Source: Salimicrobium flavidum
GTDB taxonomy: Bacteria > Bacillota > Bacilli > Bacillales > Halobacillaceae
Reading direction: 5' to 3'
Assembly: GCF_900156645.1 (NCBI RefSeq)
Contig: NZ_FTOC01000002.1
Location: forward strand, 248,001-312,000
Length of the DNA stretch: 64,000 nt
Shown here: one piece after another, positions 34,329-44,717 of the stretch
Layout: each line of letters begins with the position of its first letter
Position numbering within the stretch: the first letter of the stretch is position 1
Notes under the pieces: generated by a model
The model's database searches: none
What the model was told of the DNA's origin: nothing
What the model saw: only the letters and a program-made list of their open reading frames with translations
Program-made: the position numbers and the translations under genes

Positions 34329-35183
34329 GGACGGAGGACACGATCGACGGCGCTTCCGTAGGATTCACCGAAAATATTCAGGTGAACGAGCAGATAGAAT
34401 AACTGATACAAAGGCTTCACTTCTTCATAGTAGTCAGGCAGAGGGAAATGCTCCTGATACGCTTCATAGAAATTCCGGGGATAGCCACCGAAAAGTTCCG
34501 TAAACGACAGATCCATTAGCCTGTCTCCGTAAAAGACGGATGGGTCTATCAGATAAGGTGTGTCACCCGGTCCGGCGATCCAGTTCCCGCCCCACAGGTC
34601 TCCGTGTAAAAGCGAGCTCCCGCGATTTTCAGGGATCCATTTATCCAGATTATCCAGAAGGTGGAAGGCGCGTTTCCTCCTGTCCCCCTGAAGCTTTCCG
34701 TCCGCTTCGGCTCTTCGCAGCTGCGGGAGGAGACGCTCGTCCCGGTAATAGTCCACCCAGGATGGTCCCATGCTGTTTTTCTGGAGGATCTCCCCGACGA
34801 ATGTAGGCTGATCGAACCCATAGCTCTCTCCTCCCTGGGAGTGCATACGGGCGAGTCTTTCCCCGAGACGGCTCGTCGTAAGAGAGGAGGGGGTTCCGGC
34901 TGGAATATGTTCCAGGATAAGCCAGGCGTCCCCCTGTTCGTTTTCATCATAATGGTAAACGGCGGGGACGTGGATGGTCTCCGTCTCCCTGATGAGCTCA
35001 AGGCCTCTGGCTTCCGCCTGAAAGAAATAGGGGGGGGGCGTCCCTGTTTCTTTTAGCGAAATATTCCTGCTCTTCGGTTTTGACGTAATAGGCTTCATTG
35101 ATGTCCCCGCCACTTACGGATTTTTGTTCTGATATCGGTGTGTGGTCCCCGAGCCGGGGAAGGATATCTTCTAAAGAGCTCAT
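34307..35183 (-). pseudogene. Fructosamine kinase family protein, frameshifted in a poly-C tract
   Basis: This kinase family phosphorylates sugars attached to proteins or amino acids (fructosamine deglycation). The first part reads MSSLEDILPRLGDHTPIS with SGGDINEAYYVKT, the nucleotide-binding start. After nine C (reverse strand, 35038-35030) the frame moves by one base, and the rest (YFFQAEARGLELI, SSLLHGDLWGGNW, DPSVFYGDRLMDLSF) is in another frame. Eight C would restore about 291 residues, a normal length. The kinase motifs HGDLWGGN and DP are intact, so recent loss, slippage or sequence error are all possible. AAGGAGAGG precedes ATG 35183. Confidence 0.85.
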
Positions 35184-35199
35184 GGTTATCCTCTCCTTC

Positions 35200-36090
35200 T
35201 TAATGGATCAGTCTCGGAGGCGGCTGCGTTTCGATCGTTTTATTGTAAGCGAAGATGGTATGCCATTCATAAAAGCCGATGCGCTTATACAGGCTTTCCG
35301 CCGCTCTGTTGGCCTCCCGTACGGAAATGGTGATATAGGAAAAGCTTTCGTCCCGGAAACCTGTCGATAAAGCATAATCAAGCAGAGCGCTTCCGACACC
35401 TTCTCCCTGATCCCCGGACGCGACGTTCACAAAGCAGATTTCCCCTTCTTCTCCCGGTAGAATGGTCTCCATATAAATATATCCGGTAAGGACGCCTTCA
35501 TCAAAGTAGCCGAGCAGGTGATGGCCATCCTCACGGGAAAGTTCCATCATTTGCGCTGTCGTGTAGTAAGCCCCGTCCGGATGGAGAGAATCGAGTTCGG
35601 CTTTTCGATCATCATCGAGTGGCCGGATCGGTTCATCTGAAAAGGACGGTGTGAAGGAGGATTTATCAAGACGAAGCGTCTTTTCGATATTATATAATTC
35701 GAATTCATAGTTCTCGGCGAATGCCAGCAGTTCTATATTGACATCAAAACAGGCGAGTTTCGCCGCATCGAAATACATCTCAAGCGTCAGGGAGGCTTTT
35801 TGCCAAAGTCTTTCGAAAATCAACGTTTCCTGCTTCGTCGCAAACGGCCCGAGGAGCCGGCAGACCTTCTGTTCAAAAAACGGAAGGATCCCTAGGAACC
35901 CGACGATTTCATCATCATCCCAGGCGACGAAGGCGAAGGGGTCATTGAGCTGAGTGAGCCCCCAAATCTGTTCGAATATTTCTTTCGGATCGGAAGCGAG
36001 CCAGGCGACGAAATGCTTATCATCATCGTTCATCCGGTGCAGCCATTCCGATACCGGGCGTAAATCTTTTACTTCCAGTTCTTTTATCAT
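35200..36090 (-). CDS. GNAT family N-acetyltransferase
   Basis: This 296-residue protein has a C-terminal GNAT domain (about 150-290) with GEICFVNVASGDQGEGVGSALLDYAL, the acetyl-CoA loop, and AAESLYKRIGFYEWHT. The N-terminal half looks like a second, weaker GNAT fold (VAWDDDEIVGFLGI). The acceptor is unknown. ATG 36090 is chosen; TTG 36093 is adjacent. It lies 16 nt upstream of the fructosamine kinase gene, so both are one operon. Confidence 0.85.
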   Translation of the reverse strand: MIKELEVKDLRPVSEWLHRMNDDDKHFVAWLASDPKEIFEQIWGLTQLNDPFAFVAWDDDEIVGFLGILPFFEQKVCRLLGPFATKQETLIFERLWQKASLTLEMYFDAAKLACFDVNIELLAFAENYEFELYNIEKTLRLDKSSFTPSFSDEPIRPLDDDRKAELDSLHPDGAYYTTAQMMELSREDGHHLLGYFDEGVLTGYIYMETILPGEEGEICFVNVASGDQGEGVGSALLDYALSTGFRDESFSYITISVREANRAAESLYKRIGFYEWHTIFAYNKTIETQPPPRLIH

Positions 36091-36266
36091 CAAGGGAATC
36101 CCGTCCTCTCTATGTACAAGTATACCTCTATCATGTCAAAAATGAAGAGAAATGAAAAGCGGAGGGGACCTATATTGGAAGTTCTGGAACGTCGCCTTGA
36201 ACCGACTCCTACGTTCAATAGGGAAGTAGGGAAGGAAGAAATTGGTGATGAACCCCCCTGGAAACG

Positions 36267-36302
36267 AAAAAAAGCCAACCGCAGAGGGCTGGCTTTTTTT
36301 AT
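36267..36302. terminator. Bidirectional-looking terminator of the metalloprotease gene
   Basis: AAAAAAAGCCAACC (36267-36280) pairs with GGCTGGCTTTTTTT (36288-36301) with a mismatch; T-runs lie on both strands. Confidence 0.85.
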
Positions 36303-38413
36303 CAGTTCCGTTTTCCTTTGTTTTTCCTGTTTTCTTTGTATTCGATTTCGTATTCGAAGTCCACGTATTCCGTGCTGTCCTGAGGTGCAGCGTAATGAGT
36401 CGTCATGTACGTTTTACCTGGACGGAACACCTTCTGCAGTTCTAATGCATCTTCATCTGTGATATTGAAAGGGTCGACGTGCACGACCTGGTATTTACCA
36501 TTCTTCTTCTCTTTGAAGAAGGACACGCCGTAGTTCACGTAGTTCTCATCCAGTTCTGCCTGAGAGGTGAAGTCTTCCGTACTTTCCCCGCTGTAGGAAA
36601 CACCGGCTTCCGGAATTTCGATGTTATCGAGATACCAGCCTTCTTCCATGTGTCCCCAGTCGGTAAGGTAACGGAAGGAGACGAGAACTTCTTCCCCTGC
36701 ATATTCGGATAGATCGAACGTTTCGTTACGGAAGGAATCCGTCATCCCCGTAAAACCGGGCACGTTGTCTTTGATTTTCGGATAGCCGTTTTCCACGACA
36801 CTGTCTGTCGTATTTTCATTGGAAAGGGAGGTCCACGTGTCGCCGCCATCCGTAGATACCTGTACGACTCCGAAATCCCAGTTCTCTTCAATCTGAAGGT
36901 AATGATCGAAAGACAGAGTCGCCTCGTCAAGACCAGTGAGGTCCGCCTCGAAAATCATGGCGTTGTCCATCTCATCGCCTTTGGTACTGTAGAATACATT
37001 GTTGTTCTCATTTAAAGGATCCTCCGTCGATTTCCACTGGAACGGCAGGAAGTCCACACCATTAAAGTCGAAGGATTCCACATTTTCACCCGGCTCGAAA
37101 TCGAACTCTTTGAAATCTGTACCCCAGGCAGGAACGCCTTCTTTTTCGAAGTCTTTAGCGGATTCGAAGTTCACCGTTTTTCCTCGGGTCCCGTCTTCGG
37201 TCTCGATATCTCGGAGGTCGATGTTTTCGAACCCATATTTACCTCCTTTGAATTTGTTGTCATCCATGACGAGTGCGGACGTGAAGTCTCTGTACACTTC
37301 GTCGAAGGATTTATCGATACCGAATTCGTCATAAGCCTGTTCGAAGCTTTCGATGCTGTTGAGTTCGCTTGTCGCTACGGAGCGGATCAGTTCCTGGCCG
37401 AATTGCTCATAGTTATACAGAGTGAATAACTGGACGAGTCCGTAGTCGGCGATCGTCTCCGGTCCTGTCTCGGCATTCACGTGCTCATCCCAGGCTGTCA
37501 GGGAGTTTTCGGGATGATCGAGAAGGAAGTTGATGGAACCTGTACTCATGCCGTATCCTCCCAGATACTCGGAGAAAGTGGACATCCCTTCGTTGACCCA
37601 GGATGTTTCATCGCTGTCATAATCGGCATGGATCAGGTGCTGGAGTTCATGGATCGTCGTAGAGAAGAACGTTTCCTCCAGCCGCTCGTCCCAGTCCCGG
37701 GAGTCGATCGTGATAATGTTACGGTCCGTATACTGTTCAATCGTCTGCCAGAAGAATCCGGCGACGAAGAACGGGTAGTCCGGGTCGTTGTAGTTGTCGT
37801 CTTTGATATTGTTGATCAGGATGGTGATCTTTTCGTCGTCTTCAGTTTCGTAATATCCTTCCGGTACAGCACCGATATCCTCAAGCAGCGCATTTGTACC
37901 ATCGAGTGAATCCTGCTTGCCGAAGAAGTCGGTCGCTTTCGGGTAAATGTTCGTGTCGAATTCTTCCGCGAGTTTATCGACCTGCGCCTGAGTGATCGTG
38001 TGTGCTTCACGCTCATCTCCTTCCGGGAAAGACAAATCGTTTGCAACCCATACTTCTGCATGTTCTCCTACACTGCGCAGGGTGAATTCCTTGAAGCTGA
38101 GGTCACGGTCGAGAAATTGTTTGGAGCCCCCGTCGTATGTAAAGTGAGAATCTCCTTCGCTGTCCCCGCTGCTCTCTTCTTCATTGAAATTGGTATTCTT
38201 CGCATTTTCTTTGATCGTTTCGATCGCTTTCTGTCGAAAACCTTCCTGTTCCGATTTTTTCTGAAGCATTCCGTCGATGTCGATCTTGTCGCTGTAACGT
38301 TCTTTGTTCCAGTCGGCGTAATCTTCGGTTGATGATGTTTCGGCACTTGCTGTCGGAGCAGCGAGTACCAGTGATAGTGCCCCGGCGGTCAGCCAGGTGG
38401 ATAGTTTCCTCAT
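36302..38413 (-). CDS. Secreted zinc metalloprotease, immune inhibitor A-like
   Basis: This 703-residue exported protein begins with a signal peptide (RKLSTWLTAGALSLVLAAPTASA) and an acidic propeptide-like region. The zinc site HELQHLIHAD lies near residue 255, followed by SWVNEGMSTF, which may give the third ligand, as in M30/M6-like proteases. The C-terminal part (about 450-640) resembles the jelly-roll domain of immune inhibitor A (WDFGVVQVSTDGGDTWTSL, GWYLDNIEI). It is rich in Asp and Glu, as expected for a salt-stable secreted enzyme. AGGGGG precedes the ATG. The 304-bp gap upstream holds only AT-rich leader sequence. Confidence 0.85.
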   Translation of the reverse strand: MRKLSTWLTAGALSLVLAAPTASAETSSTEDYADWNKERYSDKIDIDGMLQKKSEQEGFRQKAIETIKENAKNTNFNEEESSGDSEGDSHFTYDGGSKQFLDRDLSFKEFTLRSVGEHAEVWVANDLSFPEGDEREAHTITQAQVDKLAEEFDTNIYPKATDFFGKQDSLDGTNALLEDIGAVPEGYYETEDDEKITILINNIKDDNYNDPDYPFFVAGFFWQTIEQYTDRNIITIDSRDWDERLEETFFSTTIHELQHLIHADYDSDETSWVNEGMSTFSEYLGGYGMSTGSINFLLDHPENSLTAWDEHVNAETGPETIADYGLVQLFTLYNYEQFGQELIRSVATSELNSIESFEQAYDEFGIDKSFDEVYRDFTSALVMDDNKFKGGKYGFENIDLRDIETEDGTRGKTVNFESAKDFEKEGVPAWGTDFKEFDFEPGENVESFDFNGVDFLPFQWKSTEDPLNENNNVFYSTKGDEMDNAMIFEADLTGLDEATLSFDHYLQIEENWDFGVVQVSTDGGDTWTSLSNENTTDSVVENGYPKIKDNVPGFTGMTDSFRNETFDLSEYAGEEVLVSFRYLTDWGHMEEGWYLDNIEIPEAGVSYSGESTEDFTSQAELDENYVNYGVSFFKEKKNGKYQVVHVDPFNITDEDALELQKVFRPGKTYMTTHYAAPQDSTEYVDFEYEIEYKENRKNKGKRN

Positions 38414-38717
38414 TTCTTTAACCCCCTGTTACGATTTTTAGTACAACGCCCATTATGAAGAAAATTCTTAAAATTTTCAAAATTGTTCAAATAGTTAAAA
38501 AGTAACAGCTGAGTGAACAGCTATTCAATAAGTGAACAGAATCCTTCTAAGGATATATATGGGAGTTATTTACATATAGTTCATTATAATCACCAAAAGT
38601 AAAAAAAAAGTAATAACTGATCTAAATGTATCAATTTGAACTTTTTTTTGGGTTGAACGTACAGGAAATAGGGTAGAAGTTAAAATACATATAGATGAGA
38701 GATGAGGGGGGAAGGCG

Positions 38718-40358
38718 TTGAATTCGAAGAAATACATAGGAATATACCGGATGTACATCATCATCTGGATGTCTATAAAGTTTTTATGGAAGATCTTCTG
38801 GTTCCAGAAATTGAATCGTATCTGGGATCAGGACACGGAAAGAAAGTGGGAAGAACTCCTTAAAAAAATGGCGACGGAATATAGGCAGCGCGCTGTTTAT
38901 CTGGGGGGACTGCTTATTAAGTTCGGGCAGTTCCTGAGCTCACGAGGGGACCTTCTTCCTGCTTCTTTTATACGTGAGCTGGAAGGGCTCGTCGATCGTG
39001 TACAACCCGTCCCCTTCTCCTTTTCGAAGGAAATCATCGAAGAGGACTGGCAGGAGTCGCTTGAAAAGCGAATCGCTTCGATCGATGAAGATCCTGTCGC
39101 TTCCGCGTCCATCGGAGAAGTTTACAAAGCCTACCTTCATGACGGAACACCGGTCGCTGTAAAGGTGCAGCGGTACCGGGTGAGGGAAATATTCCAGACG
39201 GACTTCAAGGCGATGAGGGTCGTTTTCTGGATGCTGAACCGTTTCACCATCTTCGGGAAAAAGGCAGATTTACCTGCGCTCTACAAGGAAGTCGTGGCTG
39301 TGATGAGTAATGAACTCGATTTTACGATGGAACTCGAGAACGGTAATTATTTCCGGAAGCGGTTCGAAGACCACTCCAACGTCTACATCCCTGAATATTT
39401 TACGGATTTATCCACCGGCCGCGTACTTGTGATGGAATGGGTGGAAGGAACGCGGGTCACCGATATTTCATTCATCAAACGGCATAACCTGGACCGGGAG
39501 AGACTTGCCCGTACGATATTCGATCTGTGTGTAGAACAGTTCGTCAATGCCGGAATGTTTCATGCGGACCCTCATGCGGGAAATATAATGATTAAACAAG
39601 ATGGTACTGTAGTCATTCTGGACTTCGGCATGGTCGGAAAAGTGAAACGGGAAGACGTCGAACATATCCGTGCTATCATCGAAGGGTTTATCATAGACGA
39701 CTATGACCGGATCATCGCTTCCCTGAGAGATATGGACTTCCTTCTCGAAGGTGCCGATACGGAAGCGATGAAGAAGATGATGCGGCGTATGCTCACCATG
39801 TATCTGAGCGAAGATATGAGTAACCTGGATGCTACGGTGATGAACGAAATTCTCGAAGATATGCAGGATTTCGTGAAAGATCAGCCGATTCAACTTCCGG
39901 CCGATTACGCATTCCTCGGCAGGGCGGCCTCTATGATTCTCGGAGTGCTGATGGTCGTTCACCCGAAGATGGACATCGTCGCCTGGGGCAAACCGGTGAT
40001 CAATGAGTGGATGACCGGTAATCAGTCCAAATTCGGTTTCTACAAAAACATCGCCAAAGAAACCGGACAGCCTCTTCTTTCCCTGCCACGAGCCCTTGTC
40101 GAGTATCTCGAAGATGGGGACAAGGAACGGGAGTGGCAAAGGACGAAGCAGCAGCAGTCATTATGGCATCATTATTATTTCTTTTACGCTGCGATGACAT
40201 TTTTCATCGGAATCATGACTCTTTTCGCGTCTTTCCTCATGCCGGCGTCGTGGCAGGCTGTGCCGGTATGGGTTTTCTATCTGGTAGCCGGCTTCAGTTT
40301 CGCCGGAACGCTTCTATTTTCCCTGAAGCATGCTAAAATGATTAAAAACATTACGTAG
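38718..40358 (+). CDS. ABC1/AarF/UbiB family atypical kinase
   Basis: This 546-residue protein has the UbiB-like kinase core: the KxGQ motif in LLIKFGQFLSSRGDLLP near residue 62, the Ala-rich-like loop SASIGEVYKA, AVKVQR, HADPHAGNI and DFGMVG. Two C-terminal hydrophobic segments anchor it to the membrane. Family members support isoprenoid quinone or lipid metabolism; in menaquinone-using Bacilli the role is not settled. The start is TTG 38718 after GGGGGGAAGG. It is followed 13 nt later by a phasin-like gene. Confidence 0.88.
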   Translation: MNSKKYIGIYRMYIIIWMSIKFLWKIFWFQKLNRIWDQDTERKWEELLKKMATEYRQRAVYLGGLLIKFGQFLSSRGDLLPASFIRELEGLVDRVQPVPFSFSKEIIEEDWQESLEKRIASIDEDPVASASIGEVYKAYLHDGTPVAVKVQRYRVREIFQTDFKAMRVVFWMLNRFTIFGKKADLPALYKEVVAVMSNELDFTMELENGNYFRKRFEDHSNVYIPEYFTDLSTGRVLVMEWVEGTRVTDISFIKRHNLDRERLARTIFDLCVEQFVNAGMFHADPHAGNIMIKQDGTVVILDFGMVGKVKREDVEHIRAIIEGFIIDDYDRIIASLRDMDFLLEGADTEAMKKMMRRMLTMYLSEDMSNLDATVMNEILEDMQDFVKDQPIQLPADYAFLGRAASMILGVLMVVHPKMDIVAWGKPVINEWMTGNQSKFGFYKNIAKETGQPLLSLPRALVEYLEDGDKEREWQRTKQQQSLWHHYYFFYAAMTFFIGIMTLFASFLMPASWQAVPVWVFYLVAGFSFAGTLLFSLKHAKMIKNIT

Positions 40359-40371
40359 GAGGAGTTGAAGA

Positions 40372-40680
40372 ATGATGGACAACTGGATGAAACGTGGTTT
40401 TTATTTAGGTATCGGAGCTGCTATCAGCGGCAAGGAACGGTTTGAGAAAATGGTTCAGGACATGGTCGATAAAGGTGAAATGACGCCGAAGGAAGCGAAA
40501 TCGGTAATGGATGAATGGGTGAAAAAAGGCGAGTCCGCGGACAGGGACTGGAGCAACCAGACACGCGGAATGATGAAAAATCGTGTGAAAGAGCTCGGTT
40601 TCGTTCCGGAAGAGGACTACCGGGAACTTGAAGCCAGGGTTGCGCAGCTTGAAAAATTACACAGAGAACAGAACGAATAA
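40372..40680 (+). CDS. Phasin-like coiled-coil protein
   Basis: This 102-residue charged helical protein contains KGEMTPKEAKSVMDEWVKKGE and ends in a coiled coil (ELEARVAQLEKLHREQNE). It resembles the PhaI/PhaF phasin-like proteins that cover polyhydroxyalkanoate granules, but small proteins like this often occur beside ABC1 kinases without PHA genes, and none are seen here. AGGAGG is 9 nt before the ATG. It is probably co-transcribed with the kinase. Confidence 0.7.
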   Translation: MMDNWMKRGFYLGIGAAISGKERFEKMVQDMVDKGEMTPKEAKSVMDEWVKKGESADRDWSNQTRGMMKNRVKELGFVPEEDYRELEARVAQLEKLHREQNE

Positions 40681-40691
40681 GCAATCGAAAA

Positions 40692-40905
40692 AGAGCCCGG
40701 GACAAAAACTGCTTTTACGTATAAAAATCCGAACAAAGTTGTTCGGATTTTTATATACCTTCGTTTATGGGATGATTCATAAGAAAAACACGGAGACTCC
40801 TATGGGAACAGCACGAGCTGAAGCCGTGCCCATGGAAAGCGACGTGTTTTCCTTTGAATATTCGTTTTAGCATTTCTACCATACATTCTGTCCCAGACTT
40901 TTTTG
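40692..40905 (+). mobile_element. Possible degraded palindromic element of another MITE-like type
   Basis: The ends CCCGGGACA (near 40696) and TGTCCCAGA (near 40891) are imperfect inverted repeats. The interior has CACGGAGACTCC, GGGAACAGCACGAGC, CCGTGCCCATGG and AAAGCGACGTGTTTT, recalling the GGAGACGCCTGCGG interior of the CTCTGTTA elements. No target duplication is seen. Confidence 0.4.
40721..40755. terminator. Bidirectional terminator
   Basis: AAAAATCCGAAC (40723-40734) pairs with GTTCGGATTTTT (40741-40752), with T or A runs on both sides, between the converging phasin-like and chemotaxis genes. Confidence 0.8.
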
Positions 40906-40937
40906 TAGGAAATGATTTTCAATCAGGAAGGGAAAAG

Positions 40938-42734
40938 TCAGCTTGCCTGTTCTTTTGAATCGTCTTCTTCCTGATTCTCATCCTCTTGTTCTTTTTCATA
41001 TGCTGATTCGTCCGTTTCGTCTTCCTGAGAATCAGCATCCGTATCCTCGAGCTGGAATTGTGCGACGAGACTGTTCAGTCTGCCCGACATGGCGGAGAGC
41101 TCTCCGGACCTGCGATTCACTTCTTCTATCGAATGATGGGACTGTTCTACGGAAGCGGTGGTCTCTTCTACACCGGCAGCCGCTTCTTCAGAGGAGGACG
41201 CGACACTTTCAATCGATTGGTTCATATCGGACGTACTCTCTTCGATACTTTCGAGGTTGGTGGAAATGACGTCGATCCCGGAGGCTATGTTTTTGATCGA
41301 TGCTTGAATTTCTTCGAATGTGGCTCCAGTTTCCTCCATTTGTGTCGTTCCTTCTTCCACCTGTGTGTATCCGCTTGCAAGAGAGTCCGAGACTTCTCTC
41401 GATTCTGTCTGAATACCGTCCACCATACCGGTGATTTCACCGACGGAATTCGATACCTGCTCCGCCAGCTTACGCACTTCTTCAGCGACAACAGCGAAAC
41501 CTTTTCCGTGTTCTCCGGCCCGGGCTGCTTCAATAGCTGCGTTCAATGCCAGGAGGTTTGTCTGATCCGCGATGTCCCGGATCACCTGGACGAGCTTCGA
41601 TATTTCTCCGGACTGTTTATCCAGGCGATGGACGCGTTCGACGGCCTGGTGCATGACCGTATGGATATCCCTCATCTGTTTAACGGATTCGTCCATCAGT
41701 TCTTTGCCGTGGTTGGAGTTTTCGAGGACTACTTTTGCATCGTCCGAGACTTTGGAACTTTCTTCATTCGCTCCTTCGACTTTCTGAGAGAGGACAGTCA
41801 TCATTTCAGAAAGGTTCGAGGCATCGGAGGCCTGCTGTTCTGAACTTGAAGACAACTCCTGCATCGTGGAGGCGATCTGTTCCGAGCCTTCTTTCACTTC
41901 GCCGGAGGACTGCTTCAGTTCTCTACTTTGTTCTTCGACCTGGTGCGAGAGCGTTGAGATTTCAGTGATCAGACGTTCCAGGTTCCCTTTCATCGTATTG
42001 ATGGATGTACCGAGGTGACCGATTTCATCGTTGCCGTCGTAATCGAAGTTATCATGATACAGTTCCCCCTCGGAAATTTGGTCGGCCTTTTGTACGAGAG
42101 CATTCATGTTTCTTCTCACCTTACGTGATACGAGGAGCATCGTCACCGCTCCGGCTATCAGAGCGAGGAGACCCGCTGTTATAAGGGTGAGGAGCGTTAG
42201 TTGAATCGCGTTGTCAGCGGCGGAATTGGCGTTATCCATTTCGCTTTCGGCAGCAGTTTGCAGCGTTTCGAGTTCCTCGATCAGGTCGCCTCGAAGGGTC
42301 TGGATACGTGCCCGGGAGGCTTCGACAGCATCTTCATTACTGAGGTTGCCGACAATTTTGTTCAGAAACAGATCGTTCAGCTGGGAATCTATGTCCTGGA
42401 CCGTGTTCATCGTTTCTTCATATTCCGTCCCTTCATAATAACCGGCGTACTCTTCCTGGAGCTGGTTGAAAGATTGGCGGCGCTCCTCGAATTCCTGGAC
42501 ATACGACTGGAGCGGGTTTTCTATGTAATCAGCGACCCGTATGTCTTTGGAACGGGTGAGAGAAGCCATGTCCGACACGTCTACTGCCGTCGTGCCTGTT
42601 TCACTGACACGTGTTACGTCTTCCCCGGCAGCCTGGAGCTGAAGGAATACGAGGACGATGGCTACGGCGAACAAAGCGATAGCGACGGTGAAGCCGGCAC
42701 CATATTTCTTTCCGATACTCAAGTTTTTCCACAT
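40938..42734 (-). CDS. Methyl-accepting chemotaxis protein
   Basis: This 598-residue membrane receptor senses an external signal and controls CheA. The N-terminus has one membrane segment, then an external helical bundle (about 35-190) rich in acidic residues, a second membrane segment, a HAMP domain ([23 protein letters not shown]) and the signalling domain with the hairpin tip [21 protein letters not shown]. The C-terminus is a long Glu/Asp tail. The external domain looks like a four-helix bundle; ligand unknown. GGAGG lies 11 nt before the ATG. Confidence 0.93.
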   Translation of the reverse strand: MWKNLSIGKKYGAGFTVAIALFAVAIVLVFLQLQAAGEDVTRVSETGTTAVDVSDMASLTRSKDIRVADYIENPLQSYVQEFEERRQSFNQLQEEYAGYYEGTEYEETMNTVQDIDSQLNDLFLNKIVGNLSNEDAVEASRARIQTLRGDLIEELETLQTAAESEMDNANSAADNAIQLTLLTLITAGLLALIAGAVTMLLVSRKVRRNMNALVQKADQISEGELYHDNFDYDGNDEIGHLGTSINTMKGNLERLITEISTLSHQVEEQSRELKQSSGEVKEGSEQIASTMQELSSSSEQQASDASNLSEMMTVLSQKVEGANEESSKVSDDAKVVLENSNHGKELMDESVKQMRDIHTVMHQAVERVHRLDKQSGEISKLVQVIRDIADQTNLLALNAAIEAARAGEHGKGFAVVAEEVRKLAEQVSNSVGEITGMVDGIQTESREVSDSLASGYTQVEEGTTQMEETGATFEEIQASIKNIASGIDVISTNLESIEESTSDMNQSIESVASSSEEAAAGVEETTASVEQSHHSIEEVNRRSGELSAMSGRLNSLVAQFQLEDTDADSQEDETDESAYEKEQEDENQEEDDSKEQAS

Positions 42735-42918
42735 GTGCTCTTTTCCTCCTTCGAATCTTTAGAATTACATATAAATCCTACATAAGTCTTAGTATCGGCA
42801 TACTTTTTTGAAAATTAATCCTCAGGGAGGAAGAAGTAGTTGAAATTGTCTGAAACATGTCGTAACAAGGGGAAATCTATGGTATGATGAGGCATATTTA
42901 CTGTGGAGGAGGTTGGTT

Positions 42919-44253
42919 ATGGCTCGTGAACAATGGGGAACGAAACTGGGATTCATGCTTGCAGCGATGGGATCGGCTGTAGGTCTTGGGAATATATGGC
43001 GCTTTTCCTTTGTCGCCGGTGAAAATGGCGGAGGCGCTTTTTTGCTATTATATCTCGTATTTGTATTTTTGATCGGAATTCCGCTTCTTTTGACGGAAGT
43101 GAGTATCGGCCGGAAAGCGAAAAGTGACGTAATCGGGTCTTATAAGACGCTGGCTCCGAGGACGCCTTGGTTCATGACCGGGTTCTTCGGCGTTTGCAGC
43201 GCATTTTTGATATTGAGTTTCTATGCTGTAGTAGCGGGGTGGGCCCTCTACTATTTCGTCAATTACGTGACCGGGAACTTTTTCCAGGCACCTGCAGAAG
43301 GCGGGTTTGAAGGTGCGTTCGGCGGCTTCATTTCACAAGGTTGGCAGCCGCTCTTCTGGTCTGCGTTATTCATGACGCTCACAATCATCATCGTGTTCAG
43401 CGGCGTGAAAAAAGGGATTGAAATGGCGAATAAAATATTTATGCCGTTGCTGGCTCTGCTTTTGATTATTCTTGCAGGCTTCAGTCTTTCGCTTGACGGG
43501 GCGATGGAAGGCCTTGCCTTTTTGTTTCAGCCGGACTGGTCTGCTTTGACGCAGCCATCCATCTATATTCAGGCACTGGGACAGGCATTTTTCTCACTCA
43601 GTCTTGGTATGGGCGCACTTCTTACATACGGAAGTTACCTTTCGGACGACAAACGATTGCCAAGTGCCGCGGTAGGCATCGGGCTGATGGATACGTTTTT
43701 TGCGGTCATCTCCGGACTGGTCATCTTTCCGGCAGTTTTCGCATTCAGTATCGATCCGACGTCCGGACCGCCGCTTGTGTTCATCACCTTGCCGTCCATT
43801 TTTGAACAGATGCCGCTCGGAGGAATAGCGGGGCTTCTCTTTTTCTTCGCGCTTTCGCTGGCGGCTTTATCCTCGGCTATTTCTATTCTGGAAGTTCCGA
43901 CGGCTTACTTCATGCGTCTGTTCAACTGGACAAGGAAGAAATCGAGTGTGATTGTCGGCTCGATCATGTTCTTTCTTGGGATTTTCGTCTCCTTAGGGTT
44001 CGGAATCTGGGCGGATGTCACACCAATCGCTGACTTTAACATTCTTGATTCGATGGACTATATAGCTTCGAACATCTTCCTGCCGCTCGGCGGGTTATCG
44101 ATGGCACTGTTCGTGGGCTGGTATTTCGCTAAGCCGACAGCCCTGAAAGCTGTAGACCTCAAGGATGATGTGTTCGGCAACGTGTGGTACGCGCTTGTGA
44201 AGTACCTGGTGCCAATCATGATCATCGTCATTTTCATCAGTAGTATCCAATAA
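42919..44253 (+). CDS. Sodium-dependent transporter, neurotransmitter:sodium symporter family
   Basis: This 444-residue carrier has 11-12 membrane segments and imports an amino acid or related compound with Na+. The N-terminus REQWGTKLGFMLAAMGSAVGLGNIWRF holds the sodium and substrate site of the LeuT fold. Bacterial members with this start (YocR/YhdH type) are mostly uncharacterised. ATG 42919 is 6 nt after GGAGGAGG. An extended -10 (TGGTATGAT near 42883) lies upstream. Confidence 0.93.
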   Translation: MAREQWGTKLGFMLAAMGSAVGLGNIWRFSFVAGENGGGAFLLLYLVFVFLIGIPLLLTEVSIGRKAKSDVIGSYKTLAPRTPWFMTGFFGVCSAFLILSFYAVVAGWALYYFVNYVTGNFFQAPAEGGFEGAFGGFISQGWQPLFWSALFMTLTIIIVFSGVKKGIEMANKIFMPLLALLLIILAGFSLSLDGAMEGLAFLFQPDWSALTQPSIYIQALGQAFFSLSLGMGALLTYGSYLSDDKRLPSAAVGIGLMDTFFAVISGLVIFPAVFAFSIDPTSGPPLVFITLPSIFEQMPLGGIAGLLFFFALSLAALSSAISILEVPTAYFMRLFNWTRKKSSVIVGSIMFFLGIFVSLGFGIWADVTPIADFNILDSMDYIASNIFLPLGGLSMALFVGWYFAKPTALKAVDLKDDVFGNVWYALVKYLVPIMIIVIFISSIQ

Positions 44254-44256
44254 ACT

Positions 44257-44294
44257 AGAAGCCCTTTCCTGAAAAATGGAGAGGGCTTCTTTGC
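44257..44294 (+). terminator. Terminator of the sodium symporter gene
   Basis: AGAAGCCCT (44257-44265) pairs with AGGGCTTCT (44282-44290), followed by TT and weak T-run. Confidence 0.75.
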
Positions 44295-44396
44295 GGGAAC
44301 CTTTTCGTACACTATCTTTATATTTTCTCGATTTTTTGTCATAGGTATCCGGAGGGGAATCATGATAAACTGTCAGAGGGAAAGGAAGTGTGACAA

Positions 44397-44702
44397 ATGA
44401 CAGTTTCCAATCAGCAACTATTGCAACGCATGAATAAAGAAGTAGAAGAAGCGCTGGCGAGTCACGGAGATTCCGCCCGTGTGAGGGAACATGTCCGTGC
44501 CGTGCAGCTTTTGTGCGACCTCGTTCTCGAGGAGGAAAAGACTTCTGCGCGGGAGGAAGCCTTTCAGCCTTCAGACAACAACTCGAAACCGACGGCCGCT
44601 GAAGTCCGTAAGATGATGGGCGAAGAACCGTCGAAGTCGAAGAGTACACAAAAAGATTCGTCAGATGAGGACGCTAACGGATCTTCCATTTTTGATTTTT
44701 GA
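44397..44702 (+). CDS. ywdI: YwdI family protein
   Basis: This 101-residue protein has an N-terminal helical region (SNQQLLQRMNKEVEEALA, VREHVRAVQLLCDLVLEE) and a disordered, Ser/Asp-rich tail ending GSSIFDF. It matches YwdI of B. subtilis, unknown function, and is followed 15 nt later by ywdK, as expected from synteny. GGAAGTG precedes the ATG. Confidence 0.8.
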   Translation: MTVSNQQLLQRMNKEVEEALASHGDSARVREHVRAVQLLCDLVLEEEKTSAREEAFQPSDNNSKPTAAEVRKMMGEEPSKSKSTQKDSSDEDANGSSIFDF

Positions 44703-44717
44703 TAAGGAGGACCTATA

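Noticed and set aside
34998-35183. Separate 61-residue gene
   Set aside because: It is the N-terminus of the frameshifted fructosamine kinase; the break lies in the nine-C tract.
36112-36462. Forward frame across 36.1-36.46 kb
   Set aside because: It runs through the terminator and antisense to the metalloprotease gene; no ribosome site and no family resemblance.
40628-40870. Forward frame after the phasin-like gene
   Set aside because: It covers a terminator and a degraded palindromic repeat; no start signal.
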